48,677 nucleotides of DNA from Gammaproteobacteria bacterium (GTDB lineage Bacteria; Pseudomonadota; Gammaproteobacteria; Pseudomonadales; Azotimanducaceae), in assembly GCA_002726655.1 (NCBI GenBank), contig PBRP01000133.1:1-48677 (forward strand). The letters run 5' to 3'. Positions 24,991-33,636 of this stretch are shown in pieces. Every line of letters begins with the position of its first letter. Position 1 is the first letter of the stretch. The notes below the pieces were generated by a model. That model was not told the DNA's origin. It was given only the letters and a program-made list of their open reading frames with translations, and did not search any database. The translations under genes and the position numbers were made by a program.

Positions 24991-25761
24991 ATGCTCTTGT
25001 GCCTCGATGTTGGTAACAGCCAGATTTACGGTGGCGTATTCGATGATGACACTCTAAAGGTCCAGTTTCGCCGTACCTCACAACTACGCAGTTCTTCAGA
25101 TGAATTGGGAGTGTTTTTTCGCACCCTGTTGCGGGAGAACAGTGTTAATCCTGAGAATATTCAAAGTGTTGTCATATGCTGCGTGGTCCCTGATCTGCTT
25201 TACTCCCTGCGAGCCTGCTGCCAGAAGTATTTCGCCCTGGAACCCCTGGTATTGCGCCCAGGCACCAAGACGGGTCTGAAAATTCTTTATCGTGATCCAA
25301 AGGAAGTGGGTGCTGACAGGATTGCCGACGCGGTCGGTGGCACGACACTTTTCCCCGGGAAAAATCTGCTTATTGCTGACTTTGGTACTGCAACCACACT
25401 GTGCGCAGTCACAAAAAACAAGGAATTCCTGGGTGGAAATATCATCCCCGGCGTCAGACTTGCAATGGAGGCATTGGAAGAAAGAACCGCTCGACTGCCA
25501 TCGGTAGAAATTGTTACGGTCAGCTCTGCCCTCGGTCGTGACACGGTTGAAAGCATCCAATCGGGTCTCTACTGGTCTAATGTTGGCATGGTGAGGGAAA
25601 TAACAGCCCGTATCACTGAACAGGAATTCAGGGATGACCCGCCTGTGGTGATTGGTACAGGCGGCTTTGCCCATCTGTTCAACCAGGACAATTTGTTTGA
25701 TCATGTAATTTCAGATTTGATTCTTACGGGCCTGTTGGAAATAAGCAGGCTTAACTCCTGA
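24991..25761 (+). CDS. coaX: Type III pantothenate kinase
   Basis: The 256-residue ASKHA-fold kinase phosphorylates pantothenate, the first step to CoA, and so directly uses the product of panB-panC. It shows LCLDVGNSQIYGG (phosphate-1), PGTKTGLKI, GADRIADAVGG, LLIADFGTATTLCAV (phosphate-2), GGNIIPGVRLAMEAL and VVIGTGGFAHLF. Type III enzymes are usually not feedback-inhibited by CoA. It begins three bases after panC, with GGAGG inside the panC end. No terminator is evident after it. Confidence 0.97.
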   Translation: MLLCLDVGNSQIYGGVFDDDTLKVQFRRTSQLRSSSDELGVFFRTLLRENSVNPENIQSVVICCVVPDLLYSLRACCQKYFALEPLVLRPGTKTGLKILYRDPKEVGADRIADAVGGTTLFPGKNLLIADFGTATTLCAVTKNKEFLGGNIIPGVRLAMEALEERTARLPSVEIVTVSSALGRDTVESIQSGLYWSNVGMVREITARITEQEFRDDPPVVIGTGGFAHLFNQDNLFDHVISDLILTGLLEISRLNS

Positions 25762-26019
25762 TACTGGCAGGCAACAATTTCCTGGTTCACTTTGAGCCAA
25801 AATCATATCTAATAGTTTGATATCAAATCGCATTTGTTACCATGCACAGCCTCTAAATATGAAAGCAAGCTGCCGGCAGCACAGGAAAGCAGGCTGGCGG
25901 CGGTGACTAGACGAACGAACAGGCCGAAGACGGAATACGGCATTAACAGATTTGAGAATCCCGTGAATGGAAATCAGCCGGAATATTGCCCATTCACATG
26001 ACACTAAGAGGACAAACCT

Positions 26020-26802
26020 ATGGAAAAGATGAAGCTGGAGTTTAAAGGCAAAGTCGCTGTGCTGAAGTTTAACGACCCTGGTGTCATGAATGCAGTGGGC
26101 GGCGAGATGCTGGAAGATTTTGCAGAGGCCATGATTGAACTCAAGAATCCCGAAAACGGCAGCCGATGTCTGCTGCTTACTGGTGAAGGTCGAGGTTTCT
26201 GTTCCGGTGCCAACCTGTCGGATGAAGGTCGAGAGAACAACTCCGGGGGAGCGGGAGATGGATTGCGCTCCAACTACCATCCCCTGCTATTCGGATTAAG
26301 AGAGCTGGACATGAGTATCGTCACTGCTGTCAATGGAGCAGCAGCCGGAGTTGGGATGAGTTTCGCCATGATGGGTGACATCATATGCGCGTCAAAGCAG
26401 GCTTTTTTCCTCCAGGCCTTCGCCCGTATCGGGTTGATCCCTGATGGAGGTGCGACCTTCATTCTGCCGCGACTAGTCGGTTGGGGTCGGGCCATGGAAC
26501 TGTCTATGCTTGCGGAAAGGCTGCCCGCAGAAAAAGCTTATGATTGGGGGCTTGTAAACAGGCTATACGAAGACAATGATTCGCTGATGGAAGGCGCCAT
26601 GCAGGTTGCACAGCAACTGGCCGATGGTCCTAGGTCCCTATCCCTGATAAGAAAAGCCTACTGGAATACCTGGCACAACGCTTATGAACAGCAATTGGAC
26701 CTGGAAGCGCAACTACAGAATGAAGCTGGGAAATCCAACGACTTTGTTGAAGGTGTCTCCGCTTTTCTTGAAAAGCGTGATGCCCAATTCACCGGCAACT
26801 AA
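26020..26802 (+). CDS. Enoyl-CoA hydratase/isomerase family protein (PaaG-like)
   Basis: The 260-residue crotonase has the oxyanion-hole segments GRGFCSGANLSDEG (about 58-71) and VNGAAAGVGMSFAMMGD (about 104-120), and FARIGLIPDGGATFILPR with Asp142 where PaaG-type isomerases keep their catalytic acid. Such enzymes hydrate or isomerise unsaturated acyl-CoAs, including ring-epoxide phenylacetyl-CoA; no other paa genes are near, so the substrate is open. AGAGGAC precedes the ATG. It is a single gene in its own 258-base upstream region, with a repeat fragment downstream. Confidence 0.9.
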   Translation: MEKMKLEFKGKVAVLKFNDPGVMNAVGGEMLEDFAEAMIELKNPENGSRCLLLTGEGRGFCSGANLSDEGRENNSGGAGDGLRSNYHPLLFGLRELDMSIVTAVNGAAAGVGMSFAMMGDIICASKQAFFLQAFARIGLIPDGGATFILPRLVGWGRAMELSMLAERLPAEKAYDWGLVNRLYEDNDSLMEGAMQVAQQLADGPRSLSLIRKAYWNTWHNAYEQQLDLEAQLQNEAGKSNDFVEGVSAFLEKRDAQFTGN

Positions 26803-26821
26803 TATTCGGATGATGACGGCC

Positions 26822-26880
26822 TGATCTAGTCCGGATATTTCATGAAGGCGGTCTAGTAAGGCTGTTAACATGTTCAGTTT
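26822..26880. repeat. Fragment of the dispersed repeat family, copy C
   Basis: After a left part tgatctagtccgg (26822-26834) this fragment shares atatttcatgaaggcgg (26835-26851) and tgttaacatgtt (26863-26874) with copy B, with the same 11-base spacing. The right end and the gtgtcgtgatat core are not found, so this is a partial or diverged copy lying between two plus-strand genes. Confidence 0.5.
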
Positions 26881-27044
26881 CAATAGGTTAACCAATTTTT
26901 GGTGGGTTCTGAAGAGCCCAGTTAGTACTTGGCCGGTTTAAGTATAAATCTGACTTGGCCTATTGAACGGGTTCCCATGAATTGTTCTTTGATCAGAGTC
27001 CAGTTGATACAATACCCTCTACATCAGACCGGAGTTTATTGATT

Positions 27045-27503
27045 ATGAGCACACCAGCAGAAGATGCCGATGATCTGGGACAGGCACCACCTCCGCGCTG
27101 GCTCCTGAAAGCCTACACTCATGTCAATGTATGGGTGTATAAGCTGTCAGGCGGACGAATGATGAATACCCTGGCGGGAATGCCGATCGTACTGATAAAA
27201 ATGACACGCGCCAGATCAGGAACGCCTACTACCATCCCGCTGATGTATGTCCCCCACAAGGATGGCGTTGTCCTGGTTGCTTCCCAGGGGGGGGCTCCAA
27301 AAAACCCAGGCTGGTATTACAGCCTCACTAAGAATCCCGAGGTTGAAGTCACACAAGGTGGCAAGACACAAAAACTGCGCGCCCGGCGCGTCAGCGATGA
27401 AGAAAAGGCTGAGTTGTGGCCAACCTGTGTGAAGCACTACCCACCTTTTCAGCAATACCAGAATCGAACCGAGCGGAATATTCCCGTGTTTCTCTGCGAA
27501 TAG
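27045..27503 (+). CDS. Ddn-type (deazaflavin-dependent) nitroreductase family protein
   Basis: The 152-residue protein fits the small split-barrel family named after mycobacterial Ddn: RWLLKAYTHVNVWVYKLSGG, a central IVLIKMTRARSGTPTTIPLMY, VLVASQGGAPKNPGWYYSLT and EVEVTQGGKTQKLRARRVS. The ASxGGxPxxPxWYxNL-like block is the family hallmark. Mycobacterial members use coenzyme F420; whether this organism makes F420 is unknown, so the cofactor may be a flavin or F420. The ATG at 27045 has GGAG ten bases upstream. The VOC gene follows after 30 bases. Confidence 0.85.
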   Translation: MSTPAEDADDLGQAPPPRWLLKAYTHVNVWVYKLSGGRMMNTLAGMPIVLIKMTRARSGTPTTIPLMYVPHKDGVVLVASQGGAPKNPGWYYSLTKNPEVEVTQGGKTQKLRARRVSDEEKAELWPTCVKHYPPFQQYQNRTERNIPVFLCE

Positions 27504-27533
27504 AGAACCTGACAAACCTACAAGGAAGATGAC

Positions 27534-28091
27534 ATGAGCACCCTTTTTGGACCGGTAATTCAACAGGGCTACGTGGTTAATGACATAGACCTCGCGATGC
27601 AGCACTGGCTGGCAAGAGGCGTTGGGCCCTTTTTCGTCGAACATCTATCAGGCTTTGACGGCCTCGTAGGAGACTCGATGGTCAAACTGGAACTCGTTGC
27701 GGCTTTTGCTTATTCAGGCGATCAGCAGATCGAGGTGATCGAACCCAGGGATGATAAAGACACCATCTACAATCGCTATCTAAAAGAAAACCCGAATGGC
27801 GGCCTTCAACACGTCGCGGTTTGGGTGGACAATATAGATGCCAAACTGGCAGAACTCACCAACGCAAACGCTCCCTATGAAGTCAAACAAAGATATGGAG
27901 ACGGGCATGCCTACATTGATTCTGTTGAATATCCCGGCGTCATGATTCAGCTAATGGCGCACAACCCTGTTATTGATGAACTATTCGACATCATCAGGGC
28001 GGCGTCAGACAACTGGGACGGAAAACAGGATCCGATCCGCAAGATCGACTGGTCAACGGGCCGCCCGGTCGTTCAGCCCTACGGCAGCTAA
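27534..28091 (+). CDS. VOC (glyoxalase/dioxygenase superfamily) protein
   Basis: The 185-residue protein has two beta-alpha-beta-beta-beta modules: GYVVNDIDLAMQHWLAR, then IEVIEPRDD, and GGLQHVAVWVDNIDAKLAEL followed by HAYIDSVEYPGVMIQLMAHN. The metal-type positions are at least partly present (Q in VIQQGYVV, E in IEVIEP, H in LQHVAV). Family functions include lyases, epimerases and ring-cleaving dioxygenases; none can be chosen. AAGGAAGATGAC precedes the ATG. Probably co-transcribed with the Ddn-type gene; convergent with the MBL gene 7 bases on. Confidence 0.87.
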   Translation: MSTLFGPVIQQGYVVNDIDLAMQHWLARGVGPFFVEHLSGFDGLVGDSMVKLELVAAFAYSGDQQIEVIEPRDDKDTIYNRYLKENPNGGLQHVAVWVDNIDAKLAELTNANAPYEVKQRYGDGHAYIDSVEYPGVMIQLMAHNPVIDELFDIIRAASDNWDGKQDPIRKIDWSTGRPVVQPYGS

Positions 28092-28098
28092 ACCAGCA

Positions 28099-29154
28099 TC
28101 AAGCCTGGGTCCACCAGGCAACACCATTTTCATCTTCTTCAACGGTCACCATTCTTCGCTCAAGTGCGCAATGTAAATGTGCCAGGGACTCCCCTGTCGC
28201 GGGGAAAAAGGTCCAATCAGTGATCTCACTCTTAAACAATGCAGGAAAAACGTCTACCGCGCGCTTTGGTGTCTCGCATAGATCGTAAAGTTTTTCCAGC
28301 GCCACCTCGTGCCAGTCGATCAACTCTGTAAGCCGTTCATGAACACCTTCATAAAGGCTCTCATGGGCTGGCAACACCAGTAGATTGGGCGGTAGTAATT
28401 CACGAAATCTTGAACAGGAGGTAATCCAATCGCGCAGTGGGTTAGCTAGGGCTTCTGAAGGCTGCACGCTCACATTGGGTGTAATCTTCGGCAAAATCTG
28501 ATCGCCTGCAATAATCAGTTTTAGCTCAGGGCAATAGAGGCATACATGTTCAGGAGTATGGCCCTGACCAATAACAGCTCGCCATTCACGACCACCGATA
28601 TCCAGATATTGTCCATCATAAATGCGATTGTACCCAGCGGGCAGTGGCGAAATATTCGCTCCAAATTGCCCAAACCGCTCCCGGTACCTGTCCAGCCTTT
28701 CTTCTGTGAAACCAGCTCGCCGATAAAACCTGATTGCGTCTGCTGGAACATCCGAGGGACCGTCAGCGGCCATCACTTTGCACATGTAGAAGTCACTGCG
28801 ACTCATCCATAGTTCGCAGTCCCACTTTCGGGTGATCCACCCGGCATTACCTGTATGATCTGTGTGCAGATGTGTGGCTATAACACGTCTAACCGCCCCT
28901 CCCGCCAGATGGTTGTCGAAAACAGCCTGCCAGTGTTTCTGCACGCTTTCCGTGAATATGCCCGTATCAACTATAGTCCACCCATCGTAGTCACGAAGCA
29001 GCCAGACGTTGATGTGGTTAAGACGCCCCATCATCGGCAGGCGAGTCCAGAAGACACCATCGGCTACTTCAGTGAGATCTCCCGGCTTCGGAATCCGGTC
29101 CTCAAATCTATAGGTAAGCGGGTCAAAGCCTCGCCTGGACATATCATCTACCAT
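28099..29154 (-). CDS. MBL-fold metallo-hydrolase
   Basis: The 351-residue metallo-beta-lactamase-fold enzyme has THLHTDH (His95, His97, Asp99, His100), a third-ligand His in IGQGHTPEHVCLY, the bridging Asp in IIAGDQILP and a late His in VLPAHESLYEG. These indicate two zinc or iron ions and hydrolysis of an ester, thioester or lactone. No signal peptide. AGGAAA is well placed before the ATG at 29154. It is divergent from the Cache histidine kinase across about 147 bases. Confidence 0.9.
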   Translation of the reverse strand: MVDDMSRRGFDPLTYRFEDRIPKPGDLTEVADGVFWTRLPMMGRLNHINVWLLRDYDGWTIVDTGIFTESVQKHWQAVFDNHLAGGAVRRVIATHLHTDHTGNAGWITRKWDCELWMSRSDFYMCKVMAADGPSDVPADAIRFYRRAGFTEERLDRYRERFGQFGANISPLPAGYNRIYDGQYLDIGGREWRAVIGQGHTPEHVCLYCPELKLIIAGDQILPKITPNVSVQPSEALANPLRDWITSCSRFRELLPPNLLVLPAHESLYEGVHERLTELIDWHEVALEKLYDLCETPKRAVDVFPALFKSEITDWTFFPATGESLAHLHCALERRMVTVEEDENGVAWWTQA

Positions 29155-29301
29155 GATCGTTTCCTGTTCATGTGTCTGTCAGCACCTGGTCCCAATCAGC
29201 CTCTTATAACACCAGGGCTCCCGGCAATAGTACCAGCGGTCAATATGCCACATCATTTGGTAAGATAGCATAGCAAACCTTTGGGCCTAAATAAGCAGTC
29301 A

Positions 29302-31971
29302 ATGAATTTCAACTTTTCACTCAGACAAGCATGGACAGCGCTGATTCTGTTCGCTGTAATTGTGCCTACTGCAGTCGTAATGGTCTGGTATGGCCAGCAT
29401 CTCTTCAAAGAACGGCTGACTGATGGCTTGAGAGCTGAGCACAATGCCAACGAGAGACTACGAATTGAAATCGAATCAGAAATCAAGCGCTTTGAAACAC
29501 TACTACTGAACAAAAGTGACCCCCTTTCTTTTCTGTTAGACAGGAAGGATGAGCCACTGGCAGTGAGAGAAATCCACAGCCTGCTTGCCAACATTGTGCA
29601 GCGGGAACGTGCCGTTCATGAGGTGATCATTTTATCAAGACAAGGGGAGATTGTTACTAACATCCATCCGGGACACCGGCCACTTGGCGAAGATCTCCTG
29701 CCGCCTGAAACTTTTCTGTCCGCAGCTCAAGGGGGACTTGATCCAAGCCAAAAATTCCTGGAAGTAGTTATTCCAAAATTCGGAAAGACCTTTATCGGCT
29801 CACCCAGGAAACTAGAGGGTAAATACTCTGTCAGTATGACTGCATCTGTGGGCCAGCCTGTAAAAGCCATATTGATCGCACTCATTGATGTTGACAAATT
29901 GTGGCTGGCTAATGTGCTTGAAGAACGCAATCCGAGGAAAGAAAATACGCGGGACTACATACTCGACCGGCACAACACACTGCTCACAACAATCGAAAAC
30001 ACTGAGCACCGACCGGGTGATGTACTGACGCACCTGGACATCGCGAATATTTCCCAGGAAGAAGATGAAGAGTTAATAGGCCATTCCTACGTTGGCGCTA
30101 CGGATCAGCTGGTTTATGGAACCGTGACAACTATTCCCTCCCTGGGCTGGATGCTTGTATCCGAGGTCAATGCTGCCCATATTATCCAGCCTATTTATGC
30201 CTCCCTGGCCGAGATTTTTTCCATTCCTCTGCTCGGCATGCTCATCTTCGCCTGGTTTGTGCTGTATTTGGCGAACAGAACCATTGCCCCTGTTCAACGG
30301 GCTAGTGAGGCGATGGATCAGGTTACACGAGGTGACTATAACCTCGCTCTGAAGCCCTCCGGGATAAACGAACTGGACCGGCTTGCTGTTATCTTTAACA
30401 GGATGGCACATGAGCGAAAAAATACGGAAGAAATGTTGCGAGCAAGTGAAGAGAAATTTCGAAGTCTGGCGGAATCATCACCTGTCGGCGTATTTCTTAT
30501 GGACTCCCCTGGAAATGTAGAATACATCAATGACAGGTTCGCTGAACTGGTAGGTTTGTCTGAGGGGGAAATTCTTGCATTGGGCTGGCGACTCGCCGTT
30601 CATCCGGATGACCAGGAACGGGTGACCACCTCCCTGTCGGAATTTGCTGAGATCGGTGAGAATTTTCACCAGGAAATCCGCTGGCTGCACAAGGATGGCG
30701 AAGTCATCTGGACCCTTGCGAATGTAGTTCCGGTGCGGGAAACAGACGCAAGACCCACTCTCTACATCGGAACACTAACCGATCTTACGGAGTTCAAGCA
30801 GGCTGAGGAGGAAAATATCCGACTGGAAGGACAATACCGCCAGGCGCAGAAGATGGAATCTATCGGTAGGCTGGCTGGAGGCGTGGCCCATGATTTGAAC
30901 AACCTGCTGGTACCAATCCTCGGATATACTGAGATACTGATTCATGATCTCGATCAGGAGAATGCACTGCAGGAACCCGCTGAAGAAATCCAAAGAGCGG
31001 GTATCATGGCACGAAACCTGGTGCGAAAACTCCTGGCTTTCAGCCGCAAGCAAAAACTTGAATACAAGCCTGTTGATTTGAATAAAGCTACAAGCGAAAT
31101 GGAGAAACTGCTCCGGCATACCACCCACGATGACGTCGAACTACAAGTCATCCAATCACCCGATGTCAAGACAATCAGGGCAGACTCGAGCCAGATCGAG
31201 CAGGTGATTTTGAATCTGTCAGTTAATGCACAGGATGCAATGACGGAAGGTGGCAATTTGACTATCGAAACGGCGCTGGTCAATCTGGATGAAAACGACG
31301 CCCGCAGACTCGAGGATCTGAATCCAGGCGAGCATGTCATGCTGACTGTCAGTGACACGGGAGATGGTATGGATGAGGAAACCCGCAGCCAGATCTATGA
31401 ACCATTTTTTTCGACTAAGGGTGAGCAGGGTACTGGACTAGGTCTTGCAACAGTCCATGGAATAGTCAAGCAGCACGGCGGTCATATAGAGGTCGACAGT
31501 GAACTCGGACAGGGTACAACGTTCAAGGTCTACCTTCCGGTTTCAAGCTATGAGCCAATCTCAGATGACGCAATTGCTGAACCACGAACCAGCCTGATGG
31601 GTTCAGAGACCATCATGCTGGTAGACGACGATGAACCCGTACGGCTTCTTGCCGAGACCTTCCTCAAGCGCCAGGGCTACAATGTCCTTAGCGCCCACAG
31701 CGGAGAAGAATCACTTGCAATTCTGGATCGCCACCGTGAACCACTACACCTTCTATTAACCGATGTAGTAATGCCTGGGCTGAACGGGAAGGAACTGTTT
31801 GAAAAGGCTGTCGAAAGGAAAGGAAACCTCAAGGTTCTCTACATGTCTGGCTACACGGAGGACATTGTCACTGATCGCGGTGGACTGGATAAGGATACGG
31901 ACTTAATCCACAAGCCCTTTTCCATCAACGCGCTGGCCACAAAGGTTCGAGAGATCCTGGACGCAGAATAA
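29302..31971 (+). CDS. Cache-HAMP-PAS hybrid histidine kinase with receiver domain
   Basis: The 889-residue sensor spans the membrane twice (about 11-30 and 305-325) around a large periplasmic region of dCache type. HAMP follows (328-372), then PAS (about 383-500), the HisKA helix with His530 (GRLAGGVAHDLNNLL), the ATPase domain (N642, DTGDGMDEE, GTGLGLATVHG) and a C-terminal receiver with phospho-acceptor Asp821 (LLLTDVVMPG) and Lys871. It senses an extracytoplasmic ligand and relays phosphate within itself, perhaps onward to a phosphotransfer protein not encoded here. ATG 29302 is used; a TTG at 29281 is also open. Repeat copies E and F follow it. Confidence 0.92.
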   Translation: MNFNFSLRQAWTALILFAVIVPTAVVMVWYGQHLFKERLTDGLRAEHNANERLRIEIESEIKRFETLLLNKSDPLSFLLDRKDEPLAVREIHSLLANIVQRERAVHEVIILSRQGEIVTNIHPGHRPLGEDLLPPETFLSAAQGGLDPSQKFLEVVIPKFGKTFIGSPRKLEGKYSVSMTASVGQPVKAILIALIDVDKLWLANVLEERNPRKENTRDYILDRHNTLLTTIENTEHRPGDVLTHLDIANISQEEDEELIGHSYVGATDQLVYGTVTTIPSLGWMLVSEVNAAHIIQPIYASLAEIFSIPLLGMLIFAWFVLYLANRTIAPVQRASEAMDQVTRGDYNLALKPSGINELDRLAVIFNRMAHERKNTEEMLRASEEKFRSLAESSPVGVFLMDSPGNVEYINDRFAELVGLSEGEILALGWRLAVHPDDQERVTTSLSEFAEIGENFHQEIRWLHKDGEVIWTLANVVPVRETDARPTLYIGTLTDLTEFKQAEEENIRLEGQYRQAQKMESIGRLAGGVAHDLNNLLVPILGYTEILIHDLDQENALQEPAEEIQRAGIMARNLVRKLLAFSRKQKLEYKPVDLNKATSEMEKLLRHTTHDDVELQVIQSPDVKTIRADSSQIEQVILNLSVNAQDAMTEGGNLTIETALVNLDENDARRLEDLNPGEHVMLTVSDTGDGMDEETRSQIYEPFFSTKGEQGTGLGLATVHGIVKQHGGHIEVDSELGQGTTFKVYLPVSSYEPISDDAIAEPRTSLMGSETIMLVDDDEPVRLLAETFLKRQGYNVLSAHSGEESLAILDRHREPLHLLLTDVVMPGLNGKELFEKAVERKGNLKVLYMSGYTEDIVTDRGGLDKDTDLIHKPFSINALATKVREILDAE

Positions 31972-32025
31972 CTAGTTGCCAGCCAGCTTGGAGGCCAACG
32001 AGAAATGCTGTGCTATTTGTTATTG

Positions 32026-32166
32026 GCCGGTTCTTGTCCAATTTCCAAGATCGAGCGGAACAGTCCTAGGGTCCCTTCCTGCCCCAACTGATTATTTTAT
32101 TTACGTAATATTATTATCGTGTCGTGATATACAGCTAAACTCTCCTTTTTGCAGACAGGAACTAGT
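32026..32166. repeat. Dispersed MITE-like repeat, copy E
   Basis: The 141-bp element runs from ggccggttcttgtcc to cagacaggaactagt, an imperfect inverted pair. It contains atcgagcgg (subterminal), gattattttatttacg and gtgtcgtgatatacagc (32119-32135), the last one base different from copies A and B. It begins 54 bases after the hybrid kinase and abuts copy F, sharing the bases actagt (32161-32166). Confidence 0.7.
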
Positions 32167-32291
32167 TCTTGCCCGGATTTTAATAGCGAGCGGGTTAGTT
32201 CCTTCATAAGTGATTGTTTTATTTACCCAACGTTATTGTTGTTCTGTGAAATATTGCCAATATCACCTATTTCCGGGCAGGAACTAACTAG
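32161..32291. repeat. Dispersed MITE-like repeat, copy F (back to back with E)
   Basis: This 131-bp unit has the ends ctagttcttgcccgg (32162-32176) and ccgggcaggaactaactag (32273-32291), which pair as inverted repeats. Internal blocks agcgagcgggttagttcctt and gattgttttatttaccc match copy E in order and spacing. Its right edge reaches GAGGA (32291-32295), the ribosome-binding site of the RidA gene, so any promoter for that gene lies in or before the repeats. Confidence 0.7.
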
Positions 32292-32300
32292 AGGATAAAC

Positions 32301-32696
32301 ATGGTAAAAGTGAAAGTTTCATCTGGTTCACCATATGAAAAGCCGATTGGTTTTTCCAGAGCCTCACGTATTGGAAATATTATTGCTGTGGCAGGAACTG
32401 CGCCCCTAACTCCAGACGGGACGACAGCCTGCCCGGGAGACCTATATGGGCAGACAAAACAATGCATCAGTATTATTAAAGCAGCTATTGAGGATGCAGG
32501 TGGAAGAATGGAGGATGTTATACGAATAAGAATCATGCTAACGGATATTTCGAGGTGGGAAGACGCGGCCAGAGCCCATGGCGAATATTTTGGTGAAATT
32601 CGCCCCGCCTGTACTTTCGTTGAGGTTTCAGGTTTAGTGCAGCCCGAATGGCTGGTCGAAATAGAAGCAGATGGTATGGTCGTCGATGATCAATAA
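32301..32696 (+). CDS. RidA/YjgF/YER057c/UK114 family protein
   Basis: The 131-residue protein resembles Rid enzymes, which hydrolyse reactive enamine/imine intermediates from amino-acid metabolism: PYEKPIGFSRASRIGNIIAV, then AGTAPL, QTKQCISIIKAAIEDAGG, a central VIRIRIMLTDISRW, and GEIRPACTFVEVSGLVQPEWLVEIEA. The Arg in IRPACT is the residue that binds the substrate carboxylate. The GAGGA before the ATG joins the end of repeat F. Pmp3 and DUF2959 genes follow 30 bases later. Confidence 0.92.
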   Translation: MVKVKVSSGSPYEKPIGFSRASRIGNIIAVAGTAPLTPDGTTACPGDLYGQTKQCISIIKAAIEDAGGRMEDVIRIRIMLTDISRWEDAARAHGEYFGEIRPACTFVEVSGLVQPEWLVEIEADGMVVDDQ

Positions 32697-32726
32697 TGTA
32701 GAATAGTAAAAAGCCGGGAGTCTGCC

Positions 32727-32924
32727 ATGCGCTATATCGTCGCTATATTCCTTCCACCGCTGGCGGTATTCCTCTGCGGAAAACCTTTTCAAGGGATTAT
32801 CAGCATTTTTCTGACACTGCTCTTCTGGATCCCTGGGGTGATCCATGCCCTGTTTGTCGTCCACAACCATCTCGCAGATCAGCGGACTAACCGAATCGTA
32901 GAAGCAATCAAAGAACATGAATAA
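32727..32924 (+). CDS. Pmp3/YqaE-family small membrane protein
   Basis: The 65-residue protein has two hydrophobic helices with the Pmp3 signature (YIVAIFLPPLAVFLCGKP and LTLLFWIPGVIHALFVV) and a short charged tail. Homologues are stress-induced proteins of the inner membrane that influence ion balance or membrane potential; the mechanism is not known. GGGAG lies just before the ATG. It overlaps the following lipoprotein gene by 8 bases. Confidence 0.88.
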   Translation: MRYIVAIFLPPLAVFLCGKPFQGIISIFLTLLFWIPGVIHALFVVHNHLADQRTNRIVEAIKEHE

Positions 32925-33570
32925 TCTAATGTTTCGTCGAATCGTCGCGCTCGCATGTGCACTGATTTTAACAGCCTGTGAAAGCACCTATTATGATGCC
33001 TGGGAAAAAGTTGGCGTGCACAAGCGCGATATTTTGATTGATCGTCTTGAGGAGGTCCAGGCGGCACAGGAAGAAGGACAAGAGCAGTTCAAAGATGCAC
33101 TTGAGCAATTCAAGGCAGTGGTTACCTTTGACGGAGGGAAGCTTGAAGACGTATACAACCGCCTGAATGATGAGTACGAAGACAGCGTGAGTGCAGCTGA
33201 GGAAATCTCTGACCGGATAAATAGTGTTGAATCAGTGGCTGAAGCATTGTTCAGTGAGTGGGAAGCCGAACTACAGGAGTACGACAATGCTAACCTGCGA
33301 CGTGATAGCGCACGGCAGCTTAAGCAAACCCAACGGAAATATAGGCGACTCCATACCGCCATGCGCAATGCAGAGAAAACTATAGATCCAGTGCTTTCTA
33401 ACCTGAAAGACAACGTGCTCTATCTAAAGCACAATCTCAATGCAAGGGCTATCGCCTCATTGAAGAATGAACTTGGGAACGTAAATCGTGACATCACAAT
33501 CATGATCGATGCAATGCAACGTGCTATAAACGAATCCAATAGCTTTATCGATGAAATGAAGCAAGGTTAA
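32917..33570 (+). CDS. DUF2959 lipoprotein
   Basis: The 217-residue protein has a lipoprotein signal (FRRIVALACALILTAC, Cys21 acylated) followed by ESTYYDAWEKVGVHKRDIL, the start typical of DUF2959. The rest is almost all charged alpha helix with coiled-coil character (about 40-100 and 115-215). Family function is unknown; similar proteins may be periplasmic structural or stress factors. It starts inside the last codons of the Pmp3 gene, so the two are coupled. It converges with the PAS-PAS kinase gene, 66 bases away. Confidence 0.9.
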   Translation: MNNLMFRRIVALACALILTACESTYYDAWEKVGVHKRDILIDRLEEVQAAQEEGQEQFKDALEQFKAVVTFDGGKLEDVYNRLNDEYEDSVSAAEEISDRINSVESVAEALFSEWEAELQEYDNANLRRDSARQLKQTQRKYRRLHTAMRNAEKTIDPVLSNLKDNVLYLKHNLNARAIASLKNELGNVNRDITIMIDAMQRAINESNSFIDEMKQG

Positions 33571-33636
33571 TAATTAGCCAGCCAGTTCTGACAGCTACCA
33601 ACGGCTAATGGTCCCACTCCCTCGCCAACCCTACTC

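Noticed and set aside
25096-25704. Minus-strand open frame of about 200 codons
   Set aside because: Antisense shadow of coaX; the translation lacks any recognisable domain.
25817-25828. Palindrome tttgatatcaaa after coaX
   Set aside because: Too short and A/T-rich to call an operator or terminator without further evidence.
26020-26802. Assignment of the crotonase as paaG in a phenylacetate pathway
   Set aside because: Only the catalytic Asp pattern supports it; no other phenylacetate genes are in the window, so only the family is named.
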